In this document: piece by piece, positions 1-8,090 of the stretch | Numbering within the stretch: the first letter of the stretch is position 1 | Layout: every line of letters begins with the position of its first letter | DNA from: an uncultured Eubacterium sp. | GTDB taxonomy: Bacteria > Bacillota_A > Clostridia > Lachnospirales > Lachnospiraceae | DNA length: 34,823 nt | Assembly: GCA_948759685.1 (NCBI GenBank) | Contig: CAQBGY010000005.1 | Span: forward strand, 1-34,823 | Reading direction: 5' to 3' | The notes under the pieces: generated by a model | Databases searched by the model: none | What the model was told of the DNA's origin: nothing | The model's input: only the letters and a program-made list of their open reading frames with translations | Position numbers and translations under genes: made by a program

Positions 1-57
1 TAATAAAGGGTTATAGGTTACCTTTATCAACCTAAATTTATTATATAAGGAGAAATT

Positions 58-546
58 ATGAGTAGTAAAAGACAGGATTACATAGCGTGGGATGAATATT
101 TTATGGGAGTAGCGTCATTATCAGCATTACGTTCTAAAGACCCTAATACGCAAGTAGGTGCATGTATTGTCAGCCAGGATAATAAAATTTTGTCTATGGG
201 ATATAATGGTCTGCCAATTGGATGCAGCGATGATGAATTTCCATGGAATAGAGAAAGTGATGATCCATATGATAATAAATATTTTTATACAACACACAGC
301 GAGTTAAATGCCATCTTAAATTATCGTGGCGGCAGTTTGGAAGGTGCAAAAATCTATGTGACATTATTTCCATGTAACGAGTGTGCAAAAGCAATCATCC
401 AGTGTGGTATCAAAACAGTTATCTATGGTGATGATAAATATGGTGATACATCAGCGGTTAAAGCATCTAAGAGAATGATGGCTGCAGCAGGGGTTGCTTA
501 TATTCCATACGAGAAATCAGATAAAGAAATTAAGATAAAATTGTAA
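58..546 (+). CDS. dCMP deaminase (ComEB-like), zinc-dependent cytidine/deoxycytidylate deaminase family
   Basis: The 162-residue product matches the usual length of deoxycytidylate deaminases, which convert dCMP to dUMP in pyrimidine nucleotide supply. The zinc site is visible: H80 and E82 in TTHSELNAI (ligand and proton shuttle), and C106 and C109 in PCNEC. The N-terminal stretch DPNTQVGACIV, with the GYNGLP loop after it, is typical of the family. The ATG has an AAGGAG ribosome binding site 6-7 bases upstream. In Gram-positive bacteria this protein is often named ComEB because of its position in competence operons; no other competence gene is adjacent here. The upstream gene is cut off by the window edge, so the operon is unknown. 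The family call is secure. dCMP as substrate is family knowledge. Confidence 0.93.
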   Translation: MSSKRQDYIAWDEYFMGVASLSALRSKDPNTQVGACIVSQDNKILSMGYNGLPIGCSDDEFPWNRESDDPYDNKYFYTTHSELNAILNYRGGSLEGAKIYVTLFPCNECAKAIIQCGIKTVIYGDDKYGDTSAVKASKRMMAAAGVAYIPYEKSDKEIKIKL

Positions 547-617
547 AAATAATTATAAACAAGAACGCATATAAGCCATATTGAATATTATAAAATGATA
601 AACGAATAGGATGGCTT

Positions 618-1004
618 ATGGATTACAGATACGTACCCTTTTACGTTCAGGGAAATGCAGTAACAGGCATTTATTATGGACAATGGGGAATGGCAGAGGA
701 CAGAGACATTGATTATGTAAAAGAAATGTATCCTCTGACATTTTCCAGAATACAGGAACTTGTTGAATTTGAGAGCGATAGACAAGAGTTTGCCGGAAGT
801 ATGATGTTTGATGAATATCCGGATAAATTAGGTGTGTTACAGATAGTTAATAGAATATTTGCTAAGATAAAACAGGAAGAGAGTGAATGTACAGAAGGAG
901 ATAAATGCACAAAATACCCTGATGACCAGTGGTTAAAGGACATAATAATGGTTTTGTTACTAAATGAAATGTATAGAAGACGCAGAAGAAAAAGATATTA
1001 TTAG
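618..1004 (+). CDS. Conserved hypothetical protein, 128 aa, arginine-rich C-terminus
   Basis: I do not recognise this family. The product is small and acidic in the middle (EEYPDK/EESECTEGDK regions) and ends in a highly basic tail, RRRRRKRYY, after a short hydrophobic helix (IIMVLLLNEMY). The N-terminus is aromatic-rich (MDYRYVPFYVQG). It has no signal peptide and only a doubtful membrane segment. ATG codons lie at 611 and 618; I chose 618 because AGGATGG lies just upstream. It sits 71 bases after the dCMP deaminase and is followed by a strong terminator, so it may end that operon. Codon use and base content match its neighbours, so it is probably a real gene, but no function can be given. 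Confidence 0.7.
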   Translation: MDYRYVPFYVQGNAVTGIYYGQWGMAEDRDIDYVKEMYPLTFSRIQELVEFESDRQEFAGSMMFDEYPDKLGVLQIVNRIFAKIKQEESECTEGDKCTKYPDDQWLKDIIMVLLLNEMYRRRRRKRYY

Positions 1005-1022
1005 AAAAGAATTGCAACTAAA

Positions 1023-1075
1023 AAGTGTCATATTTGCCAACTTTGTGTAATTGGCAAATGTGGCACTTCTTATTT
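1023..1075. terminator. Bidirectional rho-independent terminator
   Basis: An 18-bp stem pairs 1023-1040 with 1051-1068 (two G-U pairs), with a 10-base loop. A T-rich stretch follows on the plus strand, and the A-rich flank gives a T-run on the minus strand. It lies between the convergent 618-1004 gene and the hemolysin III gene, so it can serve both. Confidence 0.8.
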
Positions 1076-1108
1076 TCATATAAGATTTATTAATAAAAAG
1101 TTTCAAGT

Positions 1109-1783
1109 TTATAATGCATAGAATATAATTGCAAAAAAGTGAAGAACACTTCCGGCAATGATAAAGAGATGGAAAATAGAATGCATCCATTTCTTTTTTT
1201 TGCCCAGACCATAGAGAATGGAACCAATGGTATATGCAATACCTCCAGTTACAAGGAAAAGAACACCACCCAAAGTCATTACATCATAAGTCTGTTTGAT
1301 AAAGAATATAATGGTCCAACCCATTGCAAGATAACAAATCATAGAGAAAATACTATATTTTTTTAAGTCAACAGCAGTCAGGGTACAGGCTAAAATAGCA
1401 CAACCCCAAACAATACCAAATAGTGTCCATGCAAGAATAGTATATTTGGGTCTCATTGCAACAAGTAGAACAGGGGTGTAACTTCCGGCAATTAAAAAAT
1501 AAATTGTGCAGTGGTCTAATACCTGCATCACTTTTTTGCCCATACCGGGACGGAGCCCATGATAAACACTGGACATTGTGTAAAGCAGTATCAGCGTTGT
1601 TCCATAAATGCAACTGGAAACCACACCAATGGCGCTGCCGGCTTTGGCAGCAGTAATTATGCATAATACCAGGGCCGCAATACCTAAAGCACCACCTACA
1701 ATGTGGGAAACCATATTGAAGATTTCTTCCCCTTTTGAATAATCAGGTAATTCTCTGTCTGATAGTTTTGTTCTTTTACCCAT
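1109..1783 (-). CDS. Hemolysin III / PAQR-family integral membrane protein (YqfA-like)
   Basis: The 224-residue product has about seven predicted transmembrane helices. It shows family features: an N-terminal SKGEEIFNMVSHIVGGALG segment with the first conserved His, SSVYHGL after helix two, DHCTIYFLIAGSYTPV in the middle, and a C-terminal HSIFHLFIIAGSVLHFFA helix carrying the last histidines. In PAQR proteins these His and Asp residues form a zinc site in the membrane. The role in bacteria is unclear despite the hemolysin name. An upstream in-frame extension exists, but the ATG at 1783 is preceded by a clear GGAAGGAG site, so I place the start there. A promoter lies about 70 bases upstream. 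It is transcribed away from the tad operon. Confidence 0.9.
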   Translation of the reverse strand: MGKRTKLSDRELPDYSKGEEIFNMVSHIVGGALGIAALVLCIITAAKAGSAIGVVSSCIYGTTLILLYTMSSVYHGLRPGMGKKVMQVLDHCTIYFLIAGSYTPVLLVAMRPKYTILAWTLFGIVWGCAILACTLTAVDLKKYSIFSMICYLAMGWTIIFFIKQTYDVMTLGGVLFLVTGGIAYTIGSILYGLGKKKKWMHSIFHLFIIAGSVLHFFAIIFYAL

Positions 1784-1851
1784 ATAAATCTCCTTCCAAG
1801 CTTCCAAAAATCGACAAAAACCACAACACGTAGTTTTTAATACTACATAGA

Positions 1852-1879
1852 AGTATATCATGAAATAAGAATGTGTCAA
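1852..1879 (-). promoter_or_regulatory. Promoter for the hemolysin III-like gene
   Basis: Read on the minus strand, TTGACA (1879-1874) is followed after 16 bases by TATACT (1857-1852). This is a near-consensus sigma-A promoter facing the gene that starts at 1783. It lies back to back with the tad operon promoter. Confidence 0.7.
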
Positions 1880-1932
1880 GTTGCCAAAAATGTAACATTT
1901 TTTAAAATATAAATAAAGTCACGAAAAATGTA

Positions 1933-1961
1933 TAGACAAAATTAAAAAGGTTTTATATAAT
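1933..1961 (+). promoter_or_regulatory. Promoter for the tad operon
   Basis: TAGACA at 1933-1938 and TATAAT at 1956-1961 are separated by 17 bases. The expected transcription start is about 30 bases before the GTG start of tadZ. No further strong promoter was seen within the tightly packed operon downstream. Confidence 0.7.
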
Positions 1962-1995
1962 GTGAGAACAATCCCAAGAGAGAGGAAGTGATATA

Positions 1996-3003
1996 GTGGG
2001 TGGAGGTATTTTGGCAATTTATGATTTAGAGTCAGGTTATGCTGATAGTTTAATGCAGTATATTCATCAAAAACAAAATATGCCTTTTAAAACAGTAGCG
2101 TTTACAAATAAAAATGCACTATATGAATATTTGAAAGAACATCATATTGATATTTTACTTATCTCCGTAACTGATATGGAAAAGGAGTTAGAGGATGAGG
2201 ATATTGAAAAAATTATATTGCTGTCAAATGGTAAAATTTTTTCAGAATATATTGGATACGCATCAATATATAAATATCAATCGTCAGAGAGAATTATAAG
2301 AGAAGTATTAGATTATTTTGTTGAAGTACATAATTGCGAAAATATAGTAACAAATATCTCACAAAGTGTAGAAATAGTTGCAGTGTATTCGCCTGTCAAA
2401 CGAATAGGGCAGACAATTTTGTCCCTAACGTTGGGACAGATTCTGGCAAACGATTTTACAACTTTATATATAAATATGGAGGAATTTTCAGCCTTTGATA
2501 AAATCTTTCATCAGAGTTATGAAGGAGACTTATCAGATTTAATGTATTTTTATAAACAAAGTCCGGATATATTACCTATAAAATTAAAAGCAATTGTAAA
2601 CACAATACACAAGTTAGATTATATACCACCTTTAGTTTATTCAAAAGATTTACGAAATATTGATACTGGAGGTTGGGTAGAATTAATCAAAAGTGTCGCA
2701 GCTACTGGTATGTATGAAAAGATTGTTATTGATTTAAGCAGTGTGGTGGCAGATGTTTTTTCAATTTTGGACATATGCAGTAAGGTATATATGCCGACAA
2801 TAAATGATATGGTATCTTCCATGAAAATATCAGCATTTGAAGAATATTTAGTAAGAAGCGAAAATAGTGAAATAATTGATAAAATTATTAAAGTCAACAT
2901 GCCCCGGTTACATATGGATATAGAGGATGAGAGTTTTCTTGACAGATATCTGTGGAATGAGTTTGGCGACTATGTACGTTCTATATTAAAGGAGGCGGCA
3001 TAG
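1996..3003 (+). CDS. tadZ: TadZ/CpaE-like pilus assembly protein, atypical MinD-type ATPase
   Basis: The 335-residue product begins with a receiver-like region (about residues 1-110, with FTNKNALYEYL and DILLISVTD) followed by a ParA/MinD-like domain. TadZ proteins localise Tad pilus machinery at the cell. The nucleotide loop is degenerate: around residues 131-138 the sequence reads PVKRIGQT where a normal deviant Walker A reads KGGxGKT. The signature lysine and the P-loop lysine are both replaced, but G and T remain. A Walker B-like strand, EKIVIDLSS, lies near residue 240. The GTG start follows GAGAGGAAG. The stop overlaps the tadA start by one base, indicating translational coupling. The structure of an atypical-receiver plus ATPase TadZ from Eubacterium rectale has been published, and this protein fits that architecture. 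Its place at the head of the tad operon supports the call. Confidence 0.85.
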   Translation: MGGGILAIYDLESGYADSLMQYIHQKQNMPFKTVAFTNKNALYEYLKEHHIDILLISVTDMEKELEDEDIEKIILLSNGKIFSEYIGYASIYKYQSSERIIREVLDYFVEVHNCENIVTNISQSVEIVAVYSPVKRIGQTILSLTLGQILANDFTTLYINMEEFSAFDKIFHQSYEGDLSDLMYFYKQSPDILPIKLKAIVNTIHKLDYIPPLVYSKDLRNIDTGGWVELIKSVAATGMYEKIVIDLSSVVADVFSILDICSKVYMPTINDMVSSMKISAFEEYLVRSENSEIIDKIIKVNMPRLHMDIEDESFLDRYLWNEFGDYVRSILKEAA

Positions 3004-4196
3004 TGAATTTAGACAAAGAAATGATACGTGAACAGGTTCTGCAGTCTATTGATATGACGAGAGAGGCTGATGAACAGGAACTGCATGAGATAATAGACCG
3101 GGTGATAGAAAGAGAAGTTGAATATAAATATATTACCATTGAACAGAGGATTAGAATTCATCAGGATATATTTAATTCAATAAGAGGTTTAGGAGTAATA
3201 GAAGATTTACTCGAAGACGAAAACGTCACGGAGATTATGATTAATGGTAAAGATCATATATTCATTGAAAAGGAGGGGAGAATTGAGCGCTATAGTGGCT
3301 GTGTTGGTTCTGACCAGAGACTGCATGATATCATTCAACAGATAGTTGGTAACACAAATAGAAGAGTTAATGAGTCAAATCCCATTGCTGATGCCAGACT
3401 GTCAGATGGATCCAGAGTCAATGTAGTACTTCCGCCAATTGCTTTGGATGGTGCTGTAATTACAATTAGAAAATTTGCAAAAGAGCAGATAACTATAGAA
3501 CAGTTAATAAAGTGGAAGTCGATAACAGTAGAAGCAGCGGATTTTCTTAAAAAGTTAGTAGTCTCCGGTTATAACATTTTTGTAAGTGGAGGAACAGGTT
3601 CTGGAAAGACGACATTTTTGAATGTATTATCAAATTTTATTTCGGCGGATGAGCGGGTAGTGACGATAGAGGATTCGGCTGAACTGCAGTTAAAGAACAT
3701 AAAAAATATAGTGAGATTAGAGACAAGGCAGGCAAACAGTCAGGGAGAGAACGAGATTACTATACGGGATTTGATAAAAACATCATTAAGAATGCGTCCT
3801 GACAGAATTATTGTAGGAGAGGTAAGAGGACATGAGGTTTTGGATATGCTGCAGGCAATGAATAGTGGTCATGATGGTTCTCTGAGTACTGGTCATGCAA
3901 ATTCCCCAAAGGATATGCTGGCAAGGTTGGAGACGATGGTACTCATGGGAATGGAAATACCACTGAATGCGGTAAGAGCACAAATAGCATCAGGAATAGA
4001 CATTATTGTTCATCTGTCCAGAATGCCGGATAAATCAAGGAAAGTTGTTGAAGTAAACGAAGTACAGGGGTATGTAAATAATGAGATTCAGATGAACAAA
4101 ATATACGAATTGCAAAGTGAAGGATTGATAAAAACAGGCAGATTACAAAACACAAAAAAACTAAAAGACTATGGTATGGATGTGGGGGATATGTAA
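3003..4196 (+). CDS. tadA: TadA/CpaF-family type II/IV secretion ATPase
   Basis: The 397-residue product is a hexameric secretion ATPase that powers Tad pilus extrusion at the inner face of the membrane. The N-terminal region includes VTEIMINGKDHIFIEKEGRI, the typical CpaF N-domain. Motifs are complete: Walker A GGTGSGKTT near residues 196-204, an Asp-box-like VVTIEDSAEL, Walker B RPDRIIVGEVRG near residue 265 and the His box STGHANSP near residue 296. The GTG start overlaps the tadZ stop by one base and has a strong AAAGGAGG site inside the end of tadZ. The stop overlaps the next ATG by one base. The length is normal for CpaF proteins. All catalytic motifs are intact, so the machine should have an active motor. 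Confidence 0.96.
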   Translation: MNLDKEMIREQVLQSIDMTREADEQELHEIIDRVIEREVEYKYITIEQRIRIHQDIFNSIRGLGVIEDLLEDENVTEIMINGKDHIFIEKEGRIERYSGCVGSDQRLHDIIQQIVGNTNRRVNESNPIADARLSDGSRVNVVLPPIALDGAVITIRKFAKEQITIEQLIKWKSITVEAADFLKKLVVSGYNIFVSGGTGSGKTTFLNVLSNFISADERVVTIEDSAELQLKNIKNIVRLETRQANSQGENEITIRDLIKTSLRMRPDRIIVGEVRGHEVLDMLQAMNSGHDGSLSTGHANSPKDMLARLETMVLMGMEIPLNAVRAQIASGIDIIVHLSRMPDKSRKVVEVNEVQGYVNNEIQMNKIYELQSEGLIKTGRLQNTKKLKDYGMDVGDM

Positions 4197-4924
4197 TGAG
4201 AATTTCAAAGATTGAAAAAATATTAAATGTTATAGTTATTGAACTGGTAATATTTTTAGTGGGAAAAATATTTTATGGAAATTTTCTGGCGGGATTTATT
4301 TTAACACCAATAACGGCGGTTCTATATAGAGAACGAAAAGAACAAATACTAGAAAAAAAGAGAAATGTTTTGGAGAGAGAGTTTAAAGATATGCTTATTT
4401 CCATCTCTGATGGATTAAAAACAGGATATTCTGTAGAAAATGCGATACAGGCAAGTTATAAAGATATGGGAATGTTGTATGGAAAAAGCAGTGTGATATG
4501 CAGTGAAATAAAAATCATGATATCCCAGTTGAAATTAAATGTCGGAACAGAAAAAGTGATTGGAGATTTTGCAAATAGAATAAAATTGAAAAATGCAAAA
4601 GTATTTGCGGAAGTATTCTGTGTCTCAAAAAAAACAGGTGGAAATATGACACAAATTATTAAAAATGTTACAGATGACATTGTCTTAAAAGAAGAAACCC
4701 GGGAAGAAATATATGCAGCGATAACAGAGAAACGTATGGAGCAGAAAGTAATGACAATCATTCCTATTTTTATAATCGTTTATATTACGCTAACATCCCC
4801 AGGATTTCTAAATATTATGTATGAAACATTATTTGGGAGATTGATTATGACAGGATGTATTGCAGCATACGTAGCAGCATATATCTGGGGAGAAAAAATT
4901 ATACGCTCCATAAATCAGGAATAG
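4196..4924 (+). CDS. tadB: TadB-like inner-membrane platform protein (T2SSF domain)
   Basis: The 242-residue product has two N-terminal membrane segments (about 10-45), a cytoplasmic helical T2SSF domain (about 60-170) and two C-terminal helices (about 185-235). The segment FKDMLISISDGLKTGYSVENAIQ is typical of TadB/GspF proteins, and VSKKTGGNMTQIIKNV matches the second half of the domain. The platform protein is expected to contact the TadA ATPase and guide pilin assembly. It is somewhat shorter than many TadB proteins because it lacks a long N-terminal region. It is coupled to tadA by a one-base overlap, and the next gene follows after 11 bases. Confidence 0.88.
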   Translation: MRISKIEKILNVIVIELVIFLVGKIFYGNFLAGFILTPITAVLYRERKEQILEKKRNVLEREFKDMLISISDGLKTGYSVENAIQASYKDMGMLYGKSSVICSEIKIMISQLKLNVGTEKVIGDFANRIKLKNAKVFAEVFCVSKKTGGNMTQIIKNVTDDIVLKEETREEIYAAITEKRMEQKVMTIIPIFIIVYITLTSPGFLNIMYETLFGRLIMTGCIAAYVAAYIWGEKIIRSINQE

Positions 4925-4935
4925 GGGGGGGAACA

Positions 4936-6375
4936 TTGATTATTATTGCATTTGTTGGAATCGTGATTTTAAATCTTTTCGTTCTTATGTTGTGTAGATA
5001 TAAGATAAAAAAAAGAAAAAATATTCAGAAGAAAAGACATAAGCTCTGGTTTCTCTATGGAATTTCCATGTTTATTGTGGATCATATTCCTAAAAGGGTA
5101 TTAGAGAAAAATTTAAAAGTCAATCAGGCATTCAGAAAATTAATAGTTAGGGAAGATATTAAAAGAGACGTGTATTTGTATCATGTTCAAAAAGTTTCTA
5201 TCTGTATTGTTGTAATAGAAATAGCATTTTTACTAACATTGGCAGTAGGTATCTCTGAAAAAACAGAGCAGAGACATATCGATGCAGTTACTAGAAGTCC
5301 TTCACAGGATAGAGAGTATCGTCTTGAATTACAGGATAAAGATGGACAGAAAGAACAAGTAACAATCTATGTTGCAAGAAAGCAATATACAAAACAACAG
5401 ATAGAAGACATATTTCAAAAAAGAAAGAATGAATTATTAAAAAAGGTCTTAGATAAAAACAAAAGTTTAAATCGTGTAAATAAAAAACTTAATCTTGTAA
5501 CAGGTATCGGTAAGGAACAGATAATGATTTCATGGAGTATTAGTGACAGTGAAAAGATTGATTATGATGGAACTTTATCAGAAAATATAGCACCACAGGG
5601 CGAAGTGGTCATTTTGACAGCAACAATGACTTTGGACAAAACAACATACGATTATAGTTTTGCTGCAAATGTTTTTCCGCCAGTGCAAAAAAGCAGTAGA
5701 GCGGATAAATTACAAACATACATAGATGAAAATCAGATGCATCAGGAAAGAGTAGAACTTCCTAAAAAAATAGACGGGGAAAAAATTAAATATCAGAAGA
5801 TTACATCGGAAATCAGCAGTTTTATATTACCATTGGGGTTTATTGTTGCAATTTTATTATTTCTTTTAAAAGATATTGATTTAAAAAAGGAGGTGGAAGA
5901 AAGAGACCGGCAGATGCAGAATGACTATCCGGAAATTGTAAGTAAACTTCTTTTATATTATGGAACGGGACTGTCCATGAAAGGTGTTATCGAGAAAATG
6001 GTTAAAGCTTATGAGGAGGAAAAGAAAGAGCAAAAGTCTCTTTATCGTTACGCATATGAAGAATTAATAATGTGCTGGAATAAAATAAAAAGTGGTGTAT
6101 CGGAAAGTGTGGCAATAAATGAGTATGGTGAAAGGTGCAGATTACATTGTTTTATAAAACTGGCAGGTCTGATTGAGCAGAATATGCGTAGAGGAACAAA
6201 GGACTTATCAATTATTTTGAAAAGTGAGTTGAACGAGGCGATGAATGAGAAAAAGAATAATATATTAAAAAGTGGAGGACAAATTTCTACAAAGTTGTTA
6301 GGCCCTATGGTAATAATGTTACTTATTTCTATTGTAATTATCATGGTACCAGCGTTTATGTCAATGGGTTTTTGA
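4936..6375 (+). CDS. tadC: TadC-like platform protein with a large inserted, likely extracytoplasmic, Ig-like domain
   Basis: The product has 479 residues from a TTG start at 4936, chosen because a G-rich Shine-Dalgarno (AGGGGGGGG) lies just upstream and the tadB stop immediately precedes it. An alternative ATG at 4855 would overlap tadB by 70 bases and lacks a site. Membrane helices lie near residues 2-21, 86-106, 294-311 and 454-478. The C-terminal part (DYPEIVSKLLLYYGTGLSMK through the last helix) is the T2SSF region. Between helices two and three lies an insertion of about 185 residues. Its centre (about 192-246, ISWSISDSEKIDYDGTL then VVILTATMTL) resembles an atrophied bacterial Ig domain. 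Ordinary TadC proteins are about 300 residues. The TadC assignment is secure from the C-terminus and gene order; the Ig-like reading is inference. Confidence 0.8.
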   Translation: MIIIAFVGIVILNLFVLMLCRYKIKKRKNIQKKRHKLWFLYGISMFIVDHIPKRVLEKNLKVNQAFRKLIVREDIKRDVYLYHVQKVSICIVVIEIAFLLTLAVGISEKTEQRHIDAVTRSPSQDREYRLELQDKDGQKEQVTIYVARKQYTKQQIEDIFQKRKNELLKKVLDKNKSLNRVNKKLNLVTGIGKEQIMISWSISDSEKIDYDGTLSENIAPQGEVVILTATMTLDKTTYDYSFAANVFPPVQKSSRADKLQTYIDENQMHQERVELPKKIDGEKIKYQKITSEISSFILPLGFIVAILLFLLKDIDLKKEVEERDRQMQNDYPEIVSKLLLYYGTGLSMKGVIEKMVKAYEEEKKEQKSLYRYAYEELIMCWNKIKSGVSESVAINEYGERCRLHCFIKLAGLIEQNMRRGTKDLSIILKSELNEAMNEKKNNILKSGGQISTKLLGPMVIMLLISIVIIMVPAFMSMGF

Positions 6376-6387
6376 GAGAGGAGAAAA

Positions 6388-6558
6388 ATGAAAGAAAAAA
6401 TAAAAGAAATATTAAATGATGAGAGTGGAATGGGTGTTATTGAAGTTGTGTTAATTATATTAGTTTTAGTGGGGTTGGCGTTTGTGTTTAAAAATCAAAT
6501 AAGTGGGGTAGCTAATAGTATATACACATCAATTAAAACACAGATACAAGCATTTTAA
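6388..6558 (+). CDS. flp: Flp1-like type IVb prepilin, 56 aa
   Basis: A short reading frame encodes 56 residues starting MKEKIKEILNDESGMGVIEV. A charged leader ends in Gly, followed by MGVIE, which places a glutamate at position 5 of the mature protein, and then a hydrophobic helix (VVLIILVLVGLAFVF). This is the layout of a class III prepilin signal for type IVb/Flp pilins. The tail ISGVANSIYTSIKTQIQAF is also typical. The ATG follows GAGAGGAG. It sits between tadC and the DUF5702 gene, the usual position of Flp1-like genes in Firmicutes loci. It would be the main pilin, processed by the peptidase at 9139. The mature pilin would be only about 42 residues. Confidence 0.88.
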   Translation: MKEKIKEILNDESGMGVIEVVLIILVLVGLAFVFKNQISGVANSIYTSIKTQIQAF

Positions 6559-6560
6559 GT

Positions 6561-8090
6561 ATGAAAAAAGGAAGTATTACAATATATTTAAGTTTGGTGC
6601 TTATAAGTGTCTTATTACTTGTTTGTATTATTATAGAGTCTACACGAATTAATGTAGTGCAGACAGAATGTAAGGCATTTACACATTTGGCATCAGATTC
6701 TGTTTTGGCTGGATATGCCAGGCAGGTGTATAAAGATTATGGAATATTACTTGTATGGGAAGAAAAAACATTAAAGGAGCAGCTAATGGAATACATACAA
6801 GCTAATATAGAACAGGCAGATTTGAATTTTACTACAACAAATATTATGGCTACACGGATTCGAGACATTAAAATCAGGCAAGTGCAGTATGTAGGACATA
6901 ATGGTGGTGAAACATTCATAGCGCAGATTTTATCTTATATGAAATATGCAGTTACCACAAAATCAGTAAATAAGTTGATTAGTTTATATTCACAAAATAA
7001 TGATTATCAAGAAAGAAACGATACGGCCGAAGATATGATTAATGTAAAAGAAAATTCGGATATTAGTAAAATCGTTGATGATATTAATAATGAATTATGT
7101 AACATGAAAAATAATAATATGAATAATCAATTTGCAACTGAAAGAAAGAGAACAAAATTTCTTAAAAAAGTGAATCAAATTATTGAAATGATAGAATCCT
7201 ATCAAGAAAAAAGAGAAGATATTGTTAAAGAATATAAGGAGATTCAGGGTAATGATTATATGGATTTTAACCTTAATATACTAGAACAAATAAAGAACAG
7301 GATAGAGAAAGAAGAGCTTATGGATTCTAGCAGATTTGAGGATAAATGGGTAGATATCTCAAAAGAAATTCAAAAAAAGATAAAAGAATTGAAAGTGAAT
7401 GTGATATCAGAAGAGGATAAAAAGAATAAAGGTATTTATGAAAGTGCAAAACGCTTTCTGGAGAGAGGTATTCTGTCAATGGTAATTGACGATTCTTCTA
7501 ATATTTCTTCGGCTGCTATATCAGATTCAGATCTGCCATCAAATAAAGAAACAGACAAAACTGATTTGTCATGCAGTGCAATAGATAAAGCAAAGGTGAT
7601 TTTATATGGAGGAATGAAATTTGGAAATTATTGCAGTATCAAAAACAATACTGATTTAAAGTATGAACTCGAATATATTATTGCAGGAAAGGATACGGAT
7701 CACAGTAATTTAGCGACTACCGTAGAGCAGATGGCAGGAATTAGAAATATAACAACCTTGGCTTATATTCTCACAGATAAAGATAAAATGACAAAACTTT
7801 CTACAATTGCCGCGTCTGCAACTACTGCAATAGGGCTTCCATTTTTAGAACCGGTAATAAAAGCAGTATTGGTTGAGGCATGGGCATTAGCAGAAGCAAT
7901 TCATGATGTGAAAATTTTAATGAGTGGAAAGAAAATCGATGTTATCAAAAATAATAAAAATTGGAATACGGGGATTCATAATTTGATTTGTAATGAAACA
8001 AAAGGGTCAGAAAAAAAGTCGGCAATAGATTATAAGCAATTTTGCTATATTTTGCTCATGAAGGAACGAATGAGCAAAATTGCGTTTTGA
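6561..8090 (+). CDS. DUF5702-like pilus-locus membrane protein, prematurely stopped by in-frame TGA
   Basis: The 509-residue product starts MKKGSITIYLSLVLISVLLL, a short cytoplasmic leader plus one membrane helix, as in TadG/TadE-like pseudopilin-related proteins. It then continues as a long, mainly helical, extracytoplasmic region with an acidic linker at about 165-300. The DUF5702 family occurs at this position in Firmicutes Tad loci; its function is unknown, with a minor pilin or tip role often suspected. The reading frame ends at a TGA at 8088-8090, but the same frame stays open for a further 65 codons beginning MMDLIQVNI, which looks like the missing C-terminus. A CGA to TGA change (Arg to stop) would explain it. 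Its start follows the flp stop by two bases, suggesting coupling. Confidence 0.72.
   Translation: MKKGSITIYLSLVLISVLLLVCIIIESTRINVVQTECKAFTHLASDSVLAGYARQVYKDYGILLVWEEKTLKEQLMEYIQANIEQADLNFTTTNIMATRIRDIKIRQVQYVGHNGGETFIAQILSYMKYAVTTKSVNKLISLYSQNNDYQERNDTAEDMINVKENSDISKIVDDINNELCNMKNNNMNNQFATERKRTKFLKKVNQIIEMIESYQEKREDIVKEYKEIQGNDYMDFNLNILEQIKNRIEKEELMDSSRFEDKWVDISKEIQKKIKELKVNVISEEDKKNKGIYESAKRFLERGILSMVIDDSSNISSAAISDSDLPSNKETDKTDLSCSAIDKAKVILYGGMKFGNYCSIKNNTDLKYELEYIIAGKDTDHSNLATTVEQMAGIRNITTLAYILTDKDKMTKLSTIAASATTAIGLPFLEPVIKAVLVEAWALAEAIHDVKILMSGKKIDVIKNNKNWNTGIHNLICNETKGSEKKSAIDYKQFCYILLMKERMSKIAF

Noticed and set aside
3..27. ATAAAGG/CCTTTAT hairpin at the left edge as a terminator or riboswitch
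   Set aside because: Only seven weak pairs with an 11-base loop and no T-run; upstream context is missing.
1456..1656. Plus-strand open frame opposite the hemolysin III gene
   Set aside because: Cys/Trp-rich translation without a start site, antisense to a clear membrane protein.
8088..8090. TGA as a selenocysteine codon
   Set aside because: No redox-active neighbourhood and no SECIS-like hairpin directly downstream; the only hairpin lies upstream of the TGA. Family position suggests an ordinary residue, likely Arg.
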